Source: Candidatus Omnitrophota bacterium
Lineage (GTDB): Bacteria > Omnitrophota > Gorgyraeia > Aquiviventales > Aquiviventaceae
NCBI GenBank assembly: GCA_016206585.1
Contig: JACQRE010000091.1
Coordinates: 1 to 8,212, forward strand
Reading direction: 5' to 3'
DNA: 8,212 bases
This document shows, in pieces, positions 1 through 6,141 of the stretch. Below the pieces are notes generated by a model. The model worked only from the letters and a program-made list of their open reading frames with translations, searched no databases and was not told the DNA's origin. Numbering within the stretch: position 1 is the first letter of the stretch; each line of letters opens with the position of its first letter. The translations under genes were made by a program, and so were the position numbers.

Positions 1-13
1 GACCCCGAGGTCT

Positions 14-399
14 GGGGGCGATGAGATTCGATTCGGACCGTTGCGTTGCGGGGGGCATGCCGAGGTGGTCAGGAGGCCTCGTAAAACACCTGACATCATT
101 CAAGTGCCAACTACAACGCGGTAGCAGAGGCAGAAGCAATTCTCGCCTCTGAGGCACTCCAAGTCGCTGCCTAATTAAATAGGCCGCGCCGCCAGCCGGA
201 TCAGCCTGCGGGCCGGTTGGCGTGTTTGAGCAGGCTGGTCCCGCCGATGCCGCTATCGGCGGGATGAGACCATCAGCGGCTCAGTCCTGTTGCGCCGGCT
301 CCGCGGGCGGGGCAGGATGAAGCGTTCGATGCGGGGCTACGCATGTAGAGGGCCCACGACCTCGATCCGAAGACGCGGGTGCGACTCCCGCCGCCTCCA
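14..399 (+). ncRNA. ssrA: transfer-messenger RNA (tmRNA)
   Basis: tmRNA rescues ribosomes stalled on broken mRNAs and adds a degradation tag to the nascent protein. The 5' GGGGGCG (14-20) pairs with CGCCTCC (392-398, one G-U), closing an alanyl-type acceptor stem; A399 is the discriminator and CCA is not encoded. The conserved 5' motif GATTCGATTCGGA follows. Pseudoknot 1 uses 61-65/77-81 and 68-73/89-94. The tag frame resumes at GCC 106-108 after CAAGT and runs 22 codons to TAA 172-174. The peptide begins ANYNAVAEAE and ends ALQVAA; an in-line TAG follows at 180-182. Pseudoknot 2 pairs 191-199/213-221 and 202-208/231-237. Pseudoknot 3 pairs 240-248/255-263 and 249-254/275-280. A fourth is likely within 285-316. 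The 3' part (CTACGCATGTAG, then GCGGG/CCCGC at 375-391) matches the E. coli tmRNA layout closely. Odd points are the long tag and the T-loop TGCGACT, with G where T/pseudouridine 55 is expected. Confidence 0.95.
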
Positions 400-406
400 C
401 TTTTTT
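375..406 (+). terminator. probable intrinsic terminator of ssrA
   Basis: Six Ts (401-406) start one base after the tmRNA discriminator base and its following C. The GC-rich T-arm hairpin (375-391) followed by the paired 3' acceptor strand and this U-run would act as a rho-independent terminator, a common arrangement for stable RNA genes. No separate hairpin is present. Read-through into the amidase gene remains possible, because no clear promoter is visible between 400 and 467. Confidence 0.5.
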
Positions 407-467
407 CGTGACGTGCCACAACACAAGTTGGATCAGCGAGCCAGCGTTGGGACGAGTGAGGCACCGG

Positions 468-1268
468 GTGAGATCGTCAATTGTCTTCCGCGCTCGTCGG
501 TGGCTCGTATTATGCTCGCTGCTTTCGCTCGCCGGCTGCGCGACCGCTCCGGTGGCTCCCACCACCCCGCTGCGCAGCCCGCCCGGCGCGGCCCTGCCGG
601 GAGCTGTCCGCACCATCGTCATCGACGCGGGCCACGGCGGCCATGACCCCGGGACCCACCACTTCGGCCTGAAAGAAAAACACCTCGCCCTCGACATCGC
701 CAAGCGGCTGCGCACGCACCTCCAGCGCCGCGGGCTCACCGTCGTCATGACGCGCGACTCGGACCGGTTCATCCCCCTCAGCGGCCGCCCGGCCATCGCC
801 AACCGGCTCCACGCTGACCTCTTCGTGAGCGTCCACATCAACGCCAACCGCAACCGGCGCGTCTCCGGCATCGAAGTCTACTACCCGCGCGCCTCCGTCG
901 TGTCCGCCTCGGCGCAGTGGCCGCCGGCCGTCTCGCCGGCGGAGGTGGCCATCCCCTCGATGACCGTCAAGCAGGTGCTCTGGGACCTGGTTTTGAAGCG
1001 CACCCGCTCGGGCTCGCGCCGGCTGGCCTCGTCGGTCTGCCGGTCGATGCGCACGGGGCTGCAGGTGCACTGCCGCGGGGTCAAGCCAGCGCGCTTCGTC
1101 GTGCTGCGCGAGGCCTGGATGCCGGCGATCCTCGTGGAGGTCGGCTACGTGTCCAATCAGACTGAAGCCCAGCGCCTGGGCCGCGCGGACTACCGCGAGG
1201 CGGCCGCCCAGAGCATCAGCGAGGGCATCGTGTCGTACATCCGCGACCAGGGCGCGGAGCACATTTAG
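468..1268 (+). CDS. N-acetylmuramoyl-L-alanine amidase (Amidase_3), lipoprotein
   Basis: This zinc amidase cleaves the bond between N-acetylmuramic acid and the stem-peptide L-alanine in peptidoglycan, in the periplasm. It is 266 residues long from the GTG at 468. The AmiA/B/C-type motifs are complete: IVIDAGHGG with zinc ligand His56, GLKEK with Glu70, VSVHINAN with His123, and the catalytic Glu224 in LVEVGYVSN. The N-terminus is a lipoprotein signal: Arg-rich start, hydrophobic LVLCSLLSL, then lipobox LAGC with Cys24, followed by a Pro/Thr/Ala linker. I chose GTG 468 because GAGG (458-461) lies six bases upstream and the signal peptide then has normal length. The GTG at 408 touches the tmRNA T-run and would put about 20 polar residues ahead of the signal. 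There is no AMIN or SPOR domain. It is first in the cluster, with murI 7 nt downstream. Family assignment is firm; the exact role (cell separation or wall recycling) is inferred. Confidence 0.93.
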   Translation: MRSSIVFRARRWLVLCSLLSLAGCATAPVAPTTPLRSPPGAALPGAVRTIVIDAGHGGHDPGTHHFGLKEKHLALDIAKRLRTHLQRRGLTVVMTRDSDRFIPLSGRPAIANRLHADLFVSVHINANRNRRVSGIEVYYPRASVVSASAQWPPAVSPAEVAIPSMTVKQVLWDLVLKRTRSGSRRLASSVCRSMRTGLQVHCRGVKPARFVVLREAWMPAILVEVGYVSNQTEAQRLGRADYREAAAQSISEGIVSYIRDQGAEHI

Positions 1269-1275
1269 CGGCCCC

Positions 1276-2100
1276 ATGAATGCCAACGGCGCGCGGCAAC
1301 CCATCGGCGTGTTCGATTCGGGCATCGGCGGCCTCACCGTCGTGAAGGCGCTCATCGAGGAGCTGCCCGGCGAATCCATCGTCTATTTCGGGGACACCGC
1401 GCGGGTGCCCTACGGCACCAAGTCCAAGTCCACCATCGTGAAGTTCTCGCTCGAGAACGTCGAGTTCCTGCTGCGCTTCGGCGTCAAGTGCATCGTCATC
1501 GCCTGCAACACCTCCTCCTCCTGGGCGCTGCCCACGCTGCGCAAGTACTTCAAGGTGCCCATCGTCGGGGTGATCCGTCCCGGCGCCCTGGCGGCGGTGC
1601 GCCAGACCCGCACCAAGCGCATCGGCGTCATCGGCACGACCGCGACGATCAAAAGCGGCGCGTACGAGACGGCGATCCACCGCATCGACCCCGCGATCAA
1701 GGTCGTCTCCCAGCACTGCCCCCTCTTCGTGCCGCTCGTGGAGGAGGGCTGGCTCAACGGGGCGATCTCGCGGCAGGTAGCACGGCGCTACCTGGAGCCG
1801 CTGGCGCGCCAGCGCATCGACACGCTGATCCTCGGCTGCACGCACTACCCGCTGCTCGCTTCCACCATCCAGCAGGTTCTGGGGTCCGGGGTGTCGCTGG
1901 TGGATTCGGCGAAGCAGACCGCCACCGAGGTCCGGGGCGTGTTGATGGGCGCTGACGCGCTCTCGCACGGATCGGGCCGCCCGCGGTACCGCTTCTTCGT
2001 GACGGATGAGCCGCAGCACTTCGACCGGCTCGGCCACCGGTTCCTCGGCCAGGTGATCGGCTCGGTGGAGCGGGCCAACGGGCACTACGGACCCCGATGA
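1276..2100 (+). CDS. murI: glutamate racemase
   Basis: MurI interconverts L- and D-glutamate in the cytoplasm, supplying the D-Glu that MurD adds to the peptidoglycan stem peptide. The 274-residue protein has the expected family length and motifs. GVFDSGIGGLTV (residues 11-22) carries the catalytic Asp14/Ser15. VIACNTSS (74-81) holds Cys77. IGVIGTTATI (116-125) is the conserved central motif. LGCTHYPLL (186-194) holds Cys188 and His190. The two cysteines are the acid/base pair of this cofactor-independent enzyme, and FVTDEP (241-246) is the usual C-terminal motif. The ATG lies 7 nt after the amidase stop. The only purine-rich stretch, GGAG at 1256-1259, is 16 nt away, too far for a normal Shine-Dalgarno site, so translation is probably coupled to the amidase gene. 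Its stop overlaps the rph start (ATGA). Both neighbours in function, amidase and MurI, serve the cell wall. Confidence 0.97.
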   Translation: MNANGARQPIGVFDSGIGGLTVVKALIEELPGESIVYFGDTARVPYGTKSKSTIVKFSLENVEFLLRFGVKCIVIACNTSSSWALPTLRKYFKVPIVGVIRPGALAAVRQTRTKRIGVIGTTATIKSGAYETAIHRIDPAIKVVSQHCPLFVPLVEEGWLNGAISRQVARRYLEPLARQRIDTLILGCTHYPLLASTIQQVLGSGVSLVDSAKQTATEVRGVLMGADALSHGSGRPRYRFFVTDEPQHFDRLGHRFLGQVIGSVERANGHYGPR

Positions 2101-2834
2101 AGCGGAGTGACGGACGCGCGGCCGGGCAGCTGCGGCGCATCACGCTCACGACGGGCGTCATGAAGTTCGCCGACGCCTCCTGCCTGGTCGAGTGGGGCGA
2201 CACGAAGGTGATCTGCACGGCGACGGTGGAGGAGAAGGTGCCGCCGTTTCTGCGCAACAGCGGGAGCGGCTGGGTGACCGCCGAGTACGGCATGCTGCCG
2301 CGCGCAAGCGCCCAGCGCATCGAGCGGGAGTCCATCAAAGGGCGGGTGGGCGGCCGGACGCAGGAGATCCAACGGCTCATCGGCCGCAGCCTGCGGGCGG
2401 TGGTGGACCTGCGCGCGCTTGGCGAGCGCAGCGTGCTCATCGACTGCGACGTGATCCAGGCCGACGGCGGCACGCGCTGTGCCAGCATCACCGGTAGCTT
2501 CGTCGCGCTGGTCCAGCTGCTGCGCCGCCTGCGAACACAGGGCACGCTGCCCTCGCTGCCGGTGCGCGACTTCGTCGCGGCCACCAGTGTCGGCATGGTG
2601 CGGGGGCAGCCCGTGCTGGATCTCAACTACGCCGAGGATGCCGCCGCCGAGGTGGACATGAACGTCGTCATGACCGGCCGCAGCGGCTTCGTCGAGCTCC
2701 AGGGCACGGCCGAGCGCCACCCCTTCCGGTCCACGGACCTGACCCGCCTGCTCGGCCTCGCCCAGACGGGCATCAAGCACCTCCTCGTCCTCCAGCGCCG
2801 AGCCCTCGGCGCCTCCTCCTTGCGCCGCCTGTGA
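2097..2834 (+). CDS. rph: ribonuclease PH
   Basis: RNase PH is a phosphate-dependent 3'-5' exoribonuclease that trims the 3' trailers of tRNA precursors and releases nucleoside diphosphates. At 245 residues it is close to the usual 238-250. Motifs in order: RSDGRAAGQLR (3-13), WGDTKVICTATV (33-44), GWVTAEYGMLPRA (58-70), and GGRTQEIQRLIGRSLR (85-100), whose Arg87 corresponds to the phosphate-binding arginine. DVIQADGGTRCASITG (118-133) contributes the GGTR phosphate loop. LDLNYAEDAAAEVDMNVVM (174-192) carries metal-binding Asp181 and Asp187. ELQGTAE (200-206) closes the core. The start overlaps the murI stop in ATGA, giving translational coupling. The tRNA genes at 5953-6215 and 8066 onward are relevant substrates: tRNA-Pro and tRNA-Arg lack an encoded CCA, so their 3' ends need trimming before CCA addition. 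All key residues appear intact. Confidence 0.97.
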   Translation: MKRSDGRAAGQLRRITLTTGVMKFADASCLVEWGDTKVICTATVEEKVPPFLRNSGSGWVTAEYGMLPRASAQRIERESIKGRVGGRTQEIQRLIGRSLRAVVDLRALGERSVLIDCDVIQADGGTRCASITGSFVALVQLLRRLRTQGTLPSLPVRDFVAATSVGMVRGQPVLDLNYAEDAAAEVDMNVVMTGRSGFVELQGTAERHPFRSTDLTRLLGLAQTGIKHLLVLQRRALGASSLRRL

Positions 2835-2841
2835 AGCCCGG

Positions 2842-2881
2842 TAACGCGCAAACGCGCAAACGCGCTAACGCGCAAACCCGC
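2842..2881 (+). repeat. five tandem 8-bp repeats (TAACGCGC/AAACGCGC)
   Basis: Five consecutive octamers fill nearly the whole rph-rdgB gap: TAACGCGC (2842), AAACGCGC (2850), AAACGCGC (2858), TAACGCGC (2866) and AAACCCGC (2874). The last unit ends five bases before the rdgB ATG, exactly where a ribosome-binding site would be, and no Shine-Dalgarno sequence is visible. The array resembles short intergenic tandem repeats that vary in copy number between strains; no function can be assigned from sequence. Confidence 0.85.
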
Positions 2882-2886
2882 ACACG

Positions 2887-3555
2887 ATGCTTCACGTGGT
2901 CATCGCCACCAACAACCGTCACAAGTTCCTCGAACTCACCGCGCTGCTGCGGGTGCGCGGCATCCGGTGGCACTCGCTCGCGGAGTTCCCCTCACTGCCA
3001 GGCGTGCGCGAGGACGGCAAGACCTTCGCAGCCAACGCGGTCAAGAAGGCGAGGGCGGTGGCGCGCGCGACCGGCTGGTTCGCGCTTGCGGATGACTCCG
3101 GCATTGAGGTGCAGGCACTGGGCTGGGGGCCGGGGGTGCAGTCGGCGCGGTTTGCCGGGCGGCACGGCGATGATCAGGCGAACAACGCGAAGCTATTGCG
3201 TGCGCTCAACCATCTGCCGATCGCCAGGCGGCGCGCGCGGTACCGCTGCGTCCTTGCGCTGGCCAACCCGCGTCGGCTGCTGGCGGCGGTGACGGGTACG
3301 TGGGATGGGCGCATCGCCTTCGCGCCGGAAGGTTCCGGAGGGTTTGGGTACGACCCGCTGTTCCTCGTGCCGGGGTTTGGCCAGACGGTGGGACGGCTGC
3401 CCGCTTCGGTCAAGCGGCGGCTGAGCCATCGCGCGCGTGCTACCCGGCGGATGAAGCCGGTGTTGCAGCGGCTGGCCCGCGCTAGCGGCCGAACAGGTTC
3501 TGGAGCAGGTCGAGCGGGCCGGGCGCGAGCTGTTTCAGCACGTCCTGCGGGCTGA
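2887..3555 (+). CDS. rdgB: XTP/dITP diphosphatase (HAM1/RdgB family)
   Basis: This enzyme hydrolyses non-canonical purine triphosphates (ITP, dITP, XTP) to monophosphates plus pyrophosphate, keeping deaminated bases out of DNA and RNA. Motifs: ATNNRHKFLE (7-16) at the N-terminus, EDGKTFAANAVKKA (42-55), LADDSGIEVQAL (68-79) with the catalytic Asp pair 69/70, SARFAGRHGDD (87-96), GSGGFGYDPLF (149-159) for base and triphosphate binding, and VKRRLSHR (175-182) close to the usual KxxLSHR. The core ends near residue 198. The frame continues to residue 222 with a Gly/Arg/Ala-rich tail (GRTGSGAGRAGRARAV) not typical of the family, and this tail is what overlaps the convergent AsmA-like gene at 3482-3555. 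A TAG lies in the neighbouring frame at 3483-3485, so a small indel could also explain the tail. The rph-rdgB pairing is a common bacterial neighbourhood. No ribosome-binding site is seen; an octamer repeat lies upstream. Confidence 0.93.
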   Translation: MLHVVIATNNRHKFLELTALLRVRGIRWHSLAEFPSLPGVREDGKTFAANAVKKARAVARATGWFALADDSGIEVQALGWGPGVQSARFAGRHGDDQANNAKLLRALNHLPIARRRARYRCVLALANPRRLLAAVTGTWDGRIAFAPEGSGGFGYDPLFLVPGFGQTVGRLPASVKRRLSHRARATRRMKPVLQRLARASGRTGSGAGRAGRARAVSARPAG

Positions 3556-5863
3556 ACTCGAACTGGTAGTGCGGGTCCTTGATCGTGCCGGTGAGCCGGT
3601 GGCGTCCGATGAGCCGGCGGAACCGCTCCAGCTGGCCCGCCGCCTTCAGGACGGTGCGGGCGAGCGTTGAGGTGGTGGGCGCTTCCAGCACCACACCCTC
3701 CGACAGCTCCGGCTCGATGGTGAAATCGAGCGTCTGGTCGAACCCCACGCTCCCCTTGGCGTAGACCGCGATCGGTTCGGCTCCCGCCAGCCCGCCGAGC
3801 CGCAGATCCTCCGTCCTGAACCGCTCCTGGGCCAGCCGCCAGTTGAGCGAGGCCTCTGTGATCTCCGCCCGCCGCAAGCTCTCCAGCCCCAACCGCTCGC
3901 CGAGCAGCCCGAACAGCCCCCGGAACACTGTATCCAGCAGCGGCAGATCGCCCAGCCGCTCGCCCGAGCCGTTGATCCATCCCTCGCCCAGCCAGGTGGG
4001 GCGGTGCTCCCACGTTCCGGACAGGAGCGTGTGCGCCGAGGCCAGACCGGAGACCGAGCGGGACCGCCAGGCCGGGATCACCTGGGCGAGGCGGGCCAGC
4101 TGCAGGCCGGAGATGTCCGCCTGCGCGAGGAAATCATGGGTGTCTCTCCGGTGCTGGACCGCCAATTCGCCCCAGAACTTCCCCTCGGCGACGTACGCCG
4201 AGGGGATGCGCAGGCGCAGCACCCCGTTCGACTGCTCGATCGCACACGTCGCCTGCTGCAACGGGATGTCGCGGATGGTGAGCCGGTCGGCCATGAGCCG
4301 GCCGCGGATGGACGCATCACGCCACAGGGCGGGCCGTCCGGCGAACGACAGGTCCAGATCCGCTCGTCCCTTCAGCTGCCACGCGTTGACCGCGGGGATC
4401 GACACGAAGGGCAGCGCGCCCAGCTCCGAGAGCTCCACGGTGCCGCCAAGGCGCAGCTCGCTGTACGGCTCAGCCCCGCGGCCGACGTACCCCGACACGT
4501 GCACCGTGCTCGCGGGCAGCGTCAGGACCGCTTCCTCAATGACGAGCCGCGTTGGCATCAGGCGGCCCTCGAACGCCACCTCGCCCTGCGGCAGCCTGAT
4601 CGTCGCACTCACGCCGGGCCGGTTGCGGGGCGAGAGCCATCCGCCTTGCGGCGGGGGCGACACCTGCGCGCTGAGCACGAGCGGCTGATCGTTCACCCGC
4701 AGGGTGAGATGCTCGATGCTCACCCGGTTCTCCGAGAAGCGCACCGTGCCCGACGCGTGCTGAACGGTCATGGCCGGCGCCTCGACGACCGCTTCGACCT
4801 CTTCGAGCTCCACGGTCCCCGAGAGCTGCGGGTCGCTCAGCGATCCCGCGATCTGCAGGGTTGCGGTGGCGGTGCCCCCCAACCGGCTCACGGGCTGCGG
4901 GGAGGGCAGCCACTCCCTGATCAGCTCCACCGGGACGACGCCGCGGATCCGCAGCGAGCAGGGAAACGGCTTCACCAGGCGCAGGCGGCCCGCGAGGGTG
5001 AACGGCTTGTCCGCGAGATGGCCCTCCAGGCTGTCGATGGCGAGATGGCGCGTCAGCAGGTCATAGGCGAGGCGGCCCGACACCGCAGTGAGCGGTGCGG
5101 GAAGGGCAGGGCCTGTGACGGTGACGCGGCGCAGCGCCTCTTCGCTCACGCAGTCGAGGACCGGCGGCGACGCGAAGACGCCCCGGCAGGACGCCCGGAG
5201 GAGCATCTCCCCCGTGGCCTGCCAGCGTCCGGCGAGCGCGGGGACGGCCGCCGCCACCGACGGCAAGTCGACCGTGGACTCCACAAGCCATTCCGCGCGC
5301 AGGGGCGTTCCGGGCGTGGCCTCGCCCTCTAACGTCCAGCGGGAACCCAGCGCGGTGCCGGTCAACCGGTCGATCCGGATGCGCTCCGGTGTGACGTGCG
5401 CGCGCCCCTCGAGATTCCTGATCGGGCCAGGGACGGCGTCCAGCGACAGCTCCGGGGTCCTGGCCTCGAGGGTCAGCGCGCGATCCTTGAGGTGGTAATG
5501 ACCGGCGAGGGTGAGGTCGATCCGGTAGGGCCGCTCGAGCGCGCCCTGCGCGCGGAATGCCACGGTGCGCTGCAACACCAGCGGCATCCACTTGATGCCG
5601 ATCCGCAGTTCCGGCGCGGCCAGCTGCGGCTGCCGCGTGGCGCGGTGGACGACGTCCACCCGTTCGAGGCGCAGGCCGCGGAGCGGATCGTAGCGCATCG
5701 CGCCGATCGACACCTCGACCGGCCAGCGCCGCTCGATCTCCTGGATGACGAGCGCGCGCCCCTTGGTGGGCACCCAGGAGGAGAGGAGGAACCAGGCGGC
5801 CAGGCTGCCGAGGAGGCCGAGCGTGGCGACCACGGTGGCCGCGATCACGATGAAACGTTTCAT
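3482..5863 (-). CDS. AsmA-like envelope protein
   Basis: This is a 793-residue protein starting MKRFIVIAATV, with one N-terminal hydrophobic segment (about residues 4-28) that works as an uncleaved anchor or signal. A long periplasmic part follows, made of repeating short beta-strand patterns (for example LEGRAHVTPERIRIDRLTG and VELEEVEAVVEAPAMTVQ). This is characteristic of the AsmA/TamB/DUF3971 superfamily, whose members form long hydrophobic grooves that assist outer-membrane assembly or lipid transfer between membranes. The C-terminal part (about 626-770) fits an AsmA-type C-terminal domain: GEGWINGSGERLGDLPLLDT, then ITEASLNWRLAQERFRTEDLRLGG and a YAKGSVGFDQTLDF strand pair. No catalytic residues are expected. 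The gene is single and divergent from tRNA-Pro, and its 3' end overlaps rdgB by 74 nt on the opposite strand. A TATAAT box lies nine bases before the ATG. Superfamily assignment is good; the cargo or partner is unknown. Confidence 0.85.
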   Translation of the reverse strand: MKRFIVIAATVVATLGLLGSLAAWFLLSSWVPTKGRALVIQEIERRWPVEVSIGAMRYDPLRGLRLERVDVVHRATRQPQLAAPELRIGIKWMPLVLQRTVAFRAQGALERPYRIDLTLAGHYHLKDRALTLEARTPELSLDAVPGPIRNLEGRAHVTPERIRIDRLTGTALGSRWTLEGEATPGTPLRAEWLVESTVDLPSVAAAVPALAGRWQATGEMLLRASCRGVFASPPVLDCVSEEALRRVTVTGPALPAPLTAVSGRLAYDLLTRHLAIDSLEGHLADKPFTLAGRLRLVKPFPCSLRIRGVVPVELIREWLPSPQPVSRLGGTATATLQIAGSLSDPQLSGTVELEEVEAVVEAPAMTVQHASGTVRFSENRVSIEHLTLRVNDQPLVLSAQVSPPPQGGWLSPRNRPGVSATIRLPQGEVAFEGRLMPTRLVIEEAVLTLPASTVHVSGYVGRGAEPYSELRLGGTVELSELGALPFVSIPAVNAWQLKGRADLDLSFAGRPALWRDASIRGRLMADRLTIRDIPLQQATCAIEQSNGVLRLRIPSAYVAEGKFWGELAVQHRRDTHDFLAQADISGLQLARLAQVIPAWRSRSVSGLASAHTLLSGTWEHRPTWLGEGWINGSGERLGDLPLLDTVFRGLFGLLGERLGLESLRRAEITEASLNWRLAQERFRTEDLRLGGLAGAEPIAVYAKGSVGFDQTLDFTIEPELSEGVVLEAPTTSTLARTVLKAAGQLERFRRLIGRHRLTGTIKDPHYQFEFSPQDVLKQLAPGPLDLLQNLFGR

Positions 5864-5872
5864 GATACGGTC

Positions 5873-5901
5873 ATTATAGGGTCGTCACGGCGCTTCGTCG
5901 A
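5873..5901 (-). promoter_or_regulatory. sigma70-type promoter of the AsmA-like gene, nearly leaderless
   Basis: On the minus strand a perfect -10 hexamer TATAAT (5878-5873) lies 17 bases from TCGACG (5901-5896), which matches TTGACA at four of six positions. The predicted transcription start is near 5866, about three bases before the ATG at 5863. The mRNA would therefore be leaderless or nearly so, which agrees with the lack of any Shine-Dalgarno sequence. Confidence 0.65.
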
Positions 5902-5923
5902 CCCTCACGGGGTATGTTACAAT
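5895..5923 (+). promoter_or_regulatory. extended -10 promoter of tRNA-Pro
   Basis: TACAAT (5918-5923) is preceded by TG one base upstream (5915-5916), an extended -10 element. A weak -35 (TCGTCG, 5895-5900, three of six matches) lies 17 bases upstream. Transcription would start near 5930, about 23 bases before the tRNA. Its -35 region lies on top of the -35 of the divergent AsmA-like gene promoter. Confidence 0.55.
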
Positions 5924-5952
5924 GACACGCCGGTCCGACGAACAGCCATTTC

Positions 5953-6026
5953 CGGGGCGTGGCTCAGCTTGGTAGAGCGACTGGTTTGGGACCAGTAGGT
6001 CGCAGGTTCAAATCCTGCCGCCCCGA
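5953..6026 (+). tRNA. tRNA-Pro (anticodon TGG)
   Basis: The cloverleaf is complete. The acceptor stem is CGGGGCG (5953-5959) with CGCCCCG (6019-6025), starting with the C1 typical of bacterial tRNA-Pro. The D-arm lies in GCTCAGCTTGGTAGAGC. The anticodon stem is ACTGG/CCAGT with loop TTTGGGA; anticodon TGG is at 5987-5989 followed by G37. The T-arm is GCAGG-TTCAAAT-CCTGC. The discriminator is A6026, and CCA is not encoded, so a CCA-adding enzyme is needed. It reads CCN proline codons, chiefly CCA. Confidence 0.96.
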
Positions 6027-6050
6027 GTCCTATTCAGCAAGAAGGACGTT

Positions 6051-6138
6051 TGTGTAATGTGCGTTGTGTAATGTGTAATGAAAAAGAGTGGGCGCGGTGT
6101 TCCATTACACATTACACATTTCACATTACACAGTTTTT
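6051..6138 (+). repeat. 30-bp inverted repeat of TGTGTAA heptamers, possible terminator
   Basis: The left arm (6051-6080) and right arm (6103-6132) are reverse complements at 27 of 30 positions, with all three mismatches in one short block, around a 22-base loop. Each arm carries a tandem heptamer (TGTGTAA). The segment is AT-rich against a GC-rich background. Five Ts (6134-6138) follow the right arm, so in the + direction it could terminate transcription between tRNA-Pro and tRNA-Arg. It may instead be a small dispersed palindromic element. Both readings are inference; the inverted repeat itself is directly visible. Confidence 0.85.
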
Positions 6139-6141
6139 CAG

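Noticed and set aside
408..467. Upstream GTG start (408) for the amidase
   Set aside because: It begins right at the tmRNA T-run, has no ribosome-binding site and puts about 20 polar residues before a normal lipoprotein signal peptide; GTG 468 with GAGG upstream fits better.
281..871. Open frames on both strands across 273-871 (63-196 codons)
   Set aside because: They lie across the tmRNA and the amidase start; their products are Arg/Ser-rich with no motif, while the RNA structure and amidase motifs explain the DNA.
510..1379. Long minus-strand open frame opposite the amidase (289 codons)
   Set aside because: His/Arg/Asp/Gly-rich antisense shadow typical of GC-rich coding DNA; the plus strand has complete amidase motifs.
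2842..2881. CRISPR array
   Set aside because: Units are only 8 bp and directly adjacent with no spacers.
4004..5332. 442-codon plus-strand frame opposite the AsmA-like gene
   Set aside because: Composition is extreme in Arg, Gly, His and Gln with no domain; the minus-strand product has a signal anchor and consistent beta-strand patterns.
6051..6132. Terminal inverted repeats of an insertion sequence
   Set aside because: Only 22 bases lie between the arms, there is no transposase and no target-site duplication is evident.
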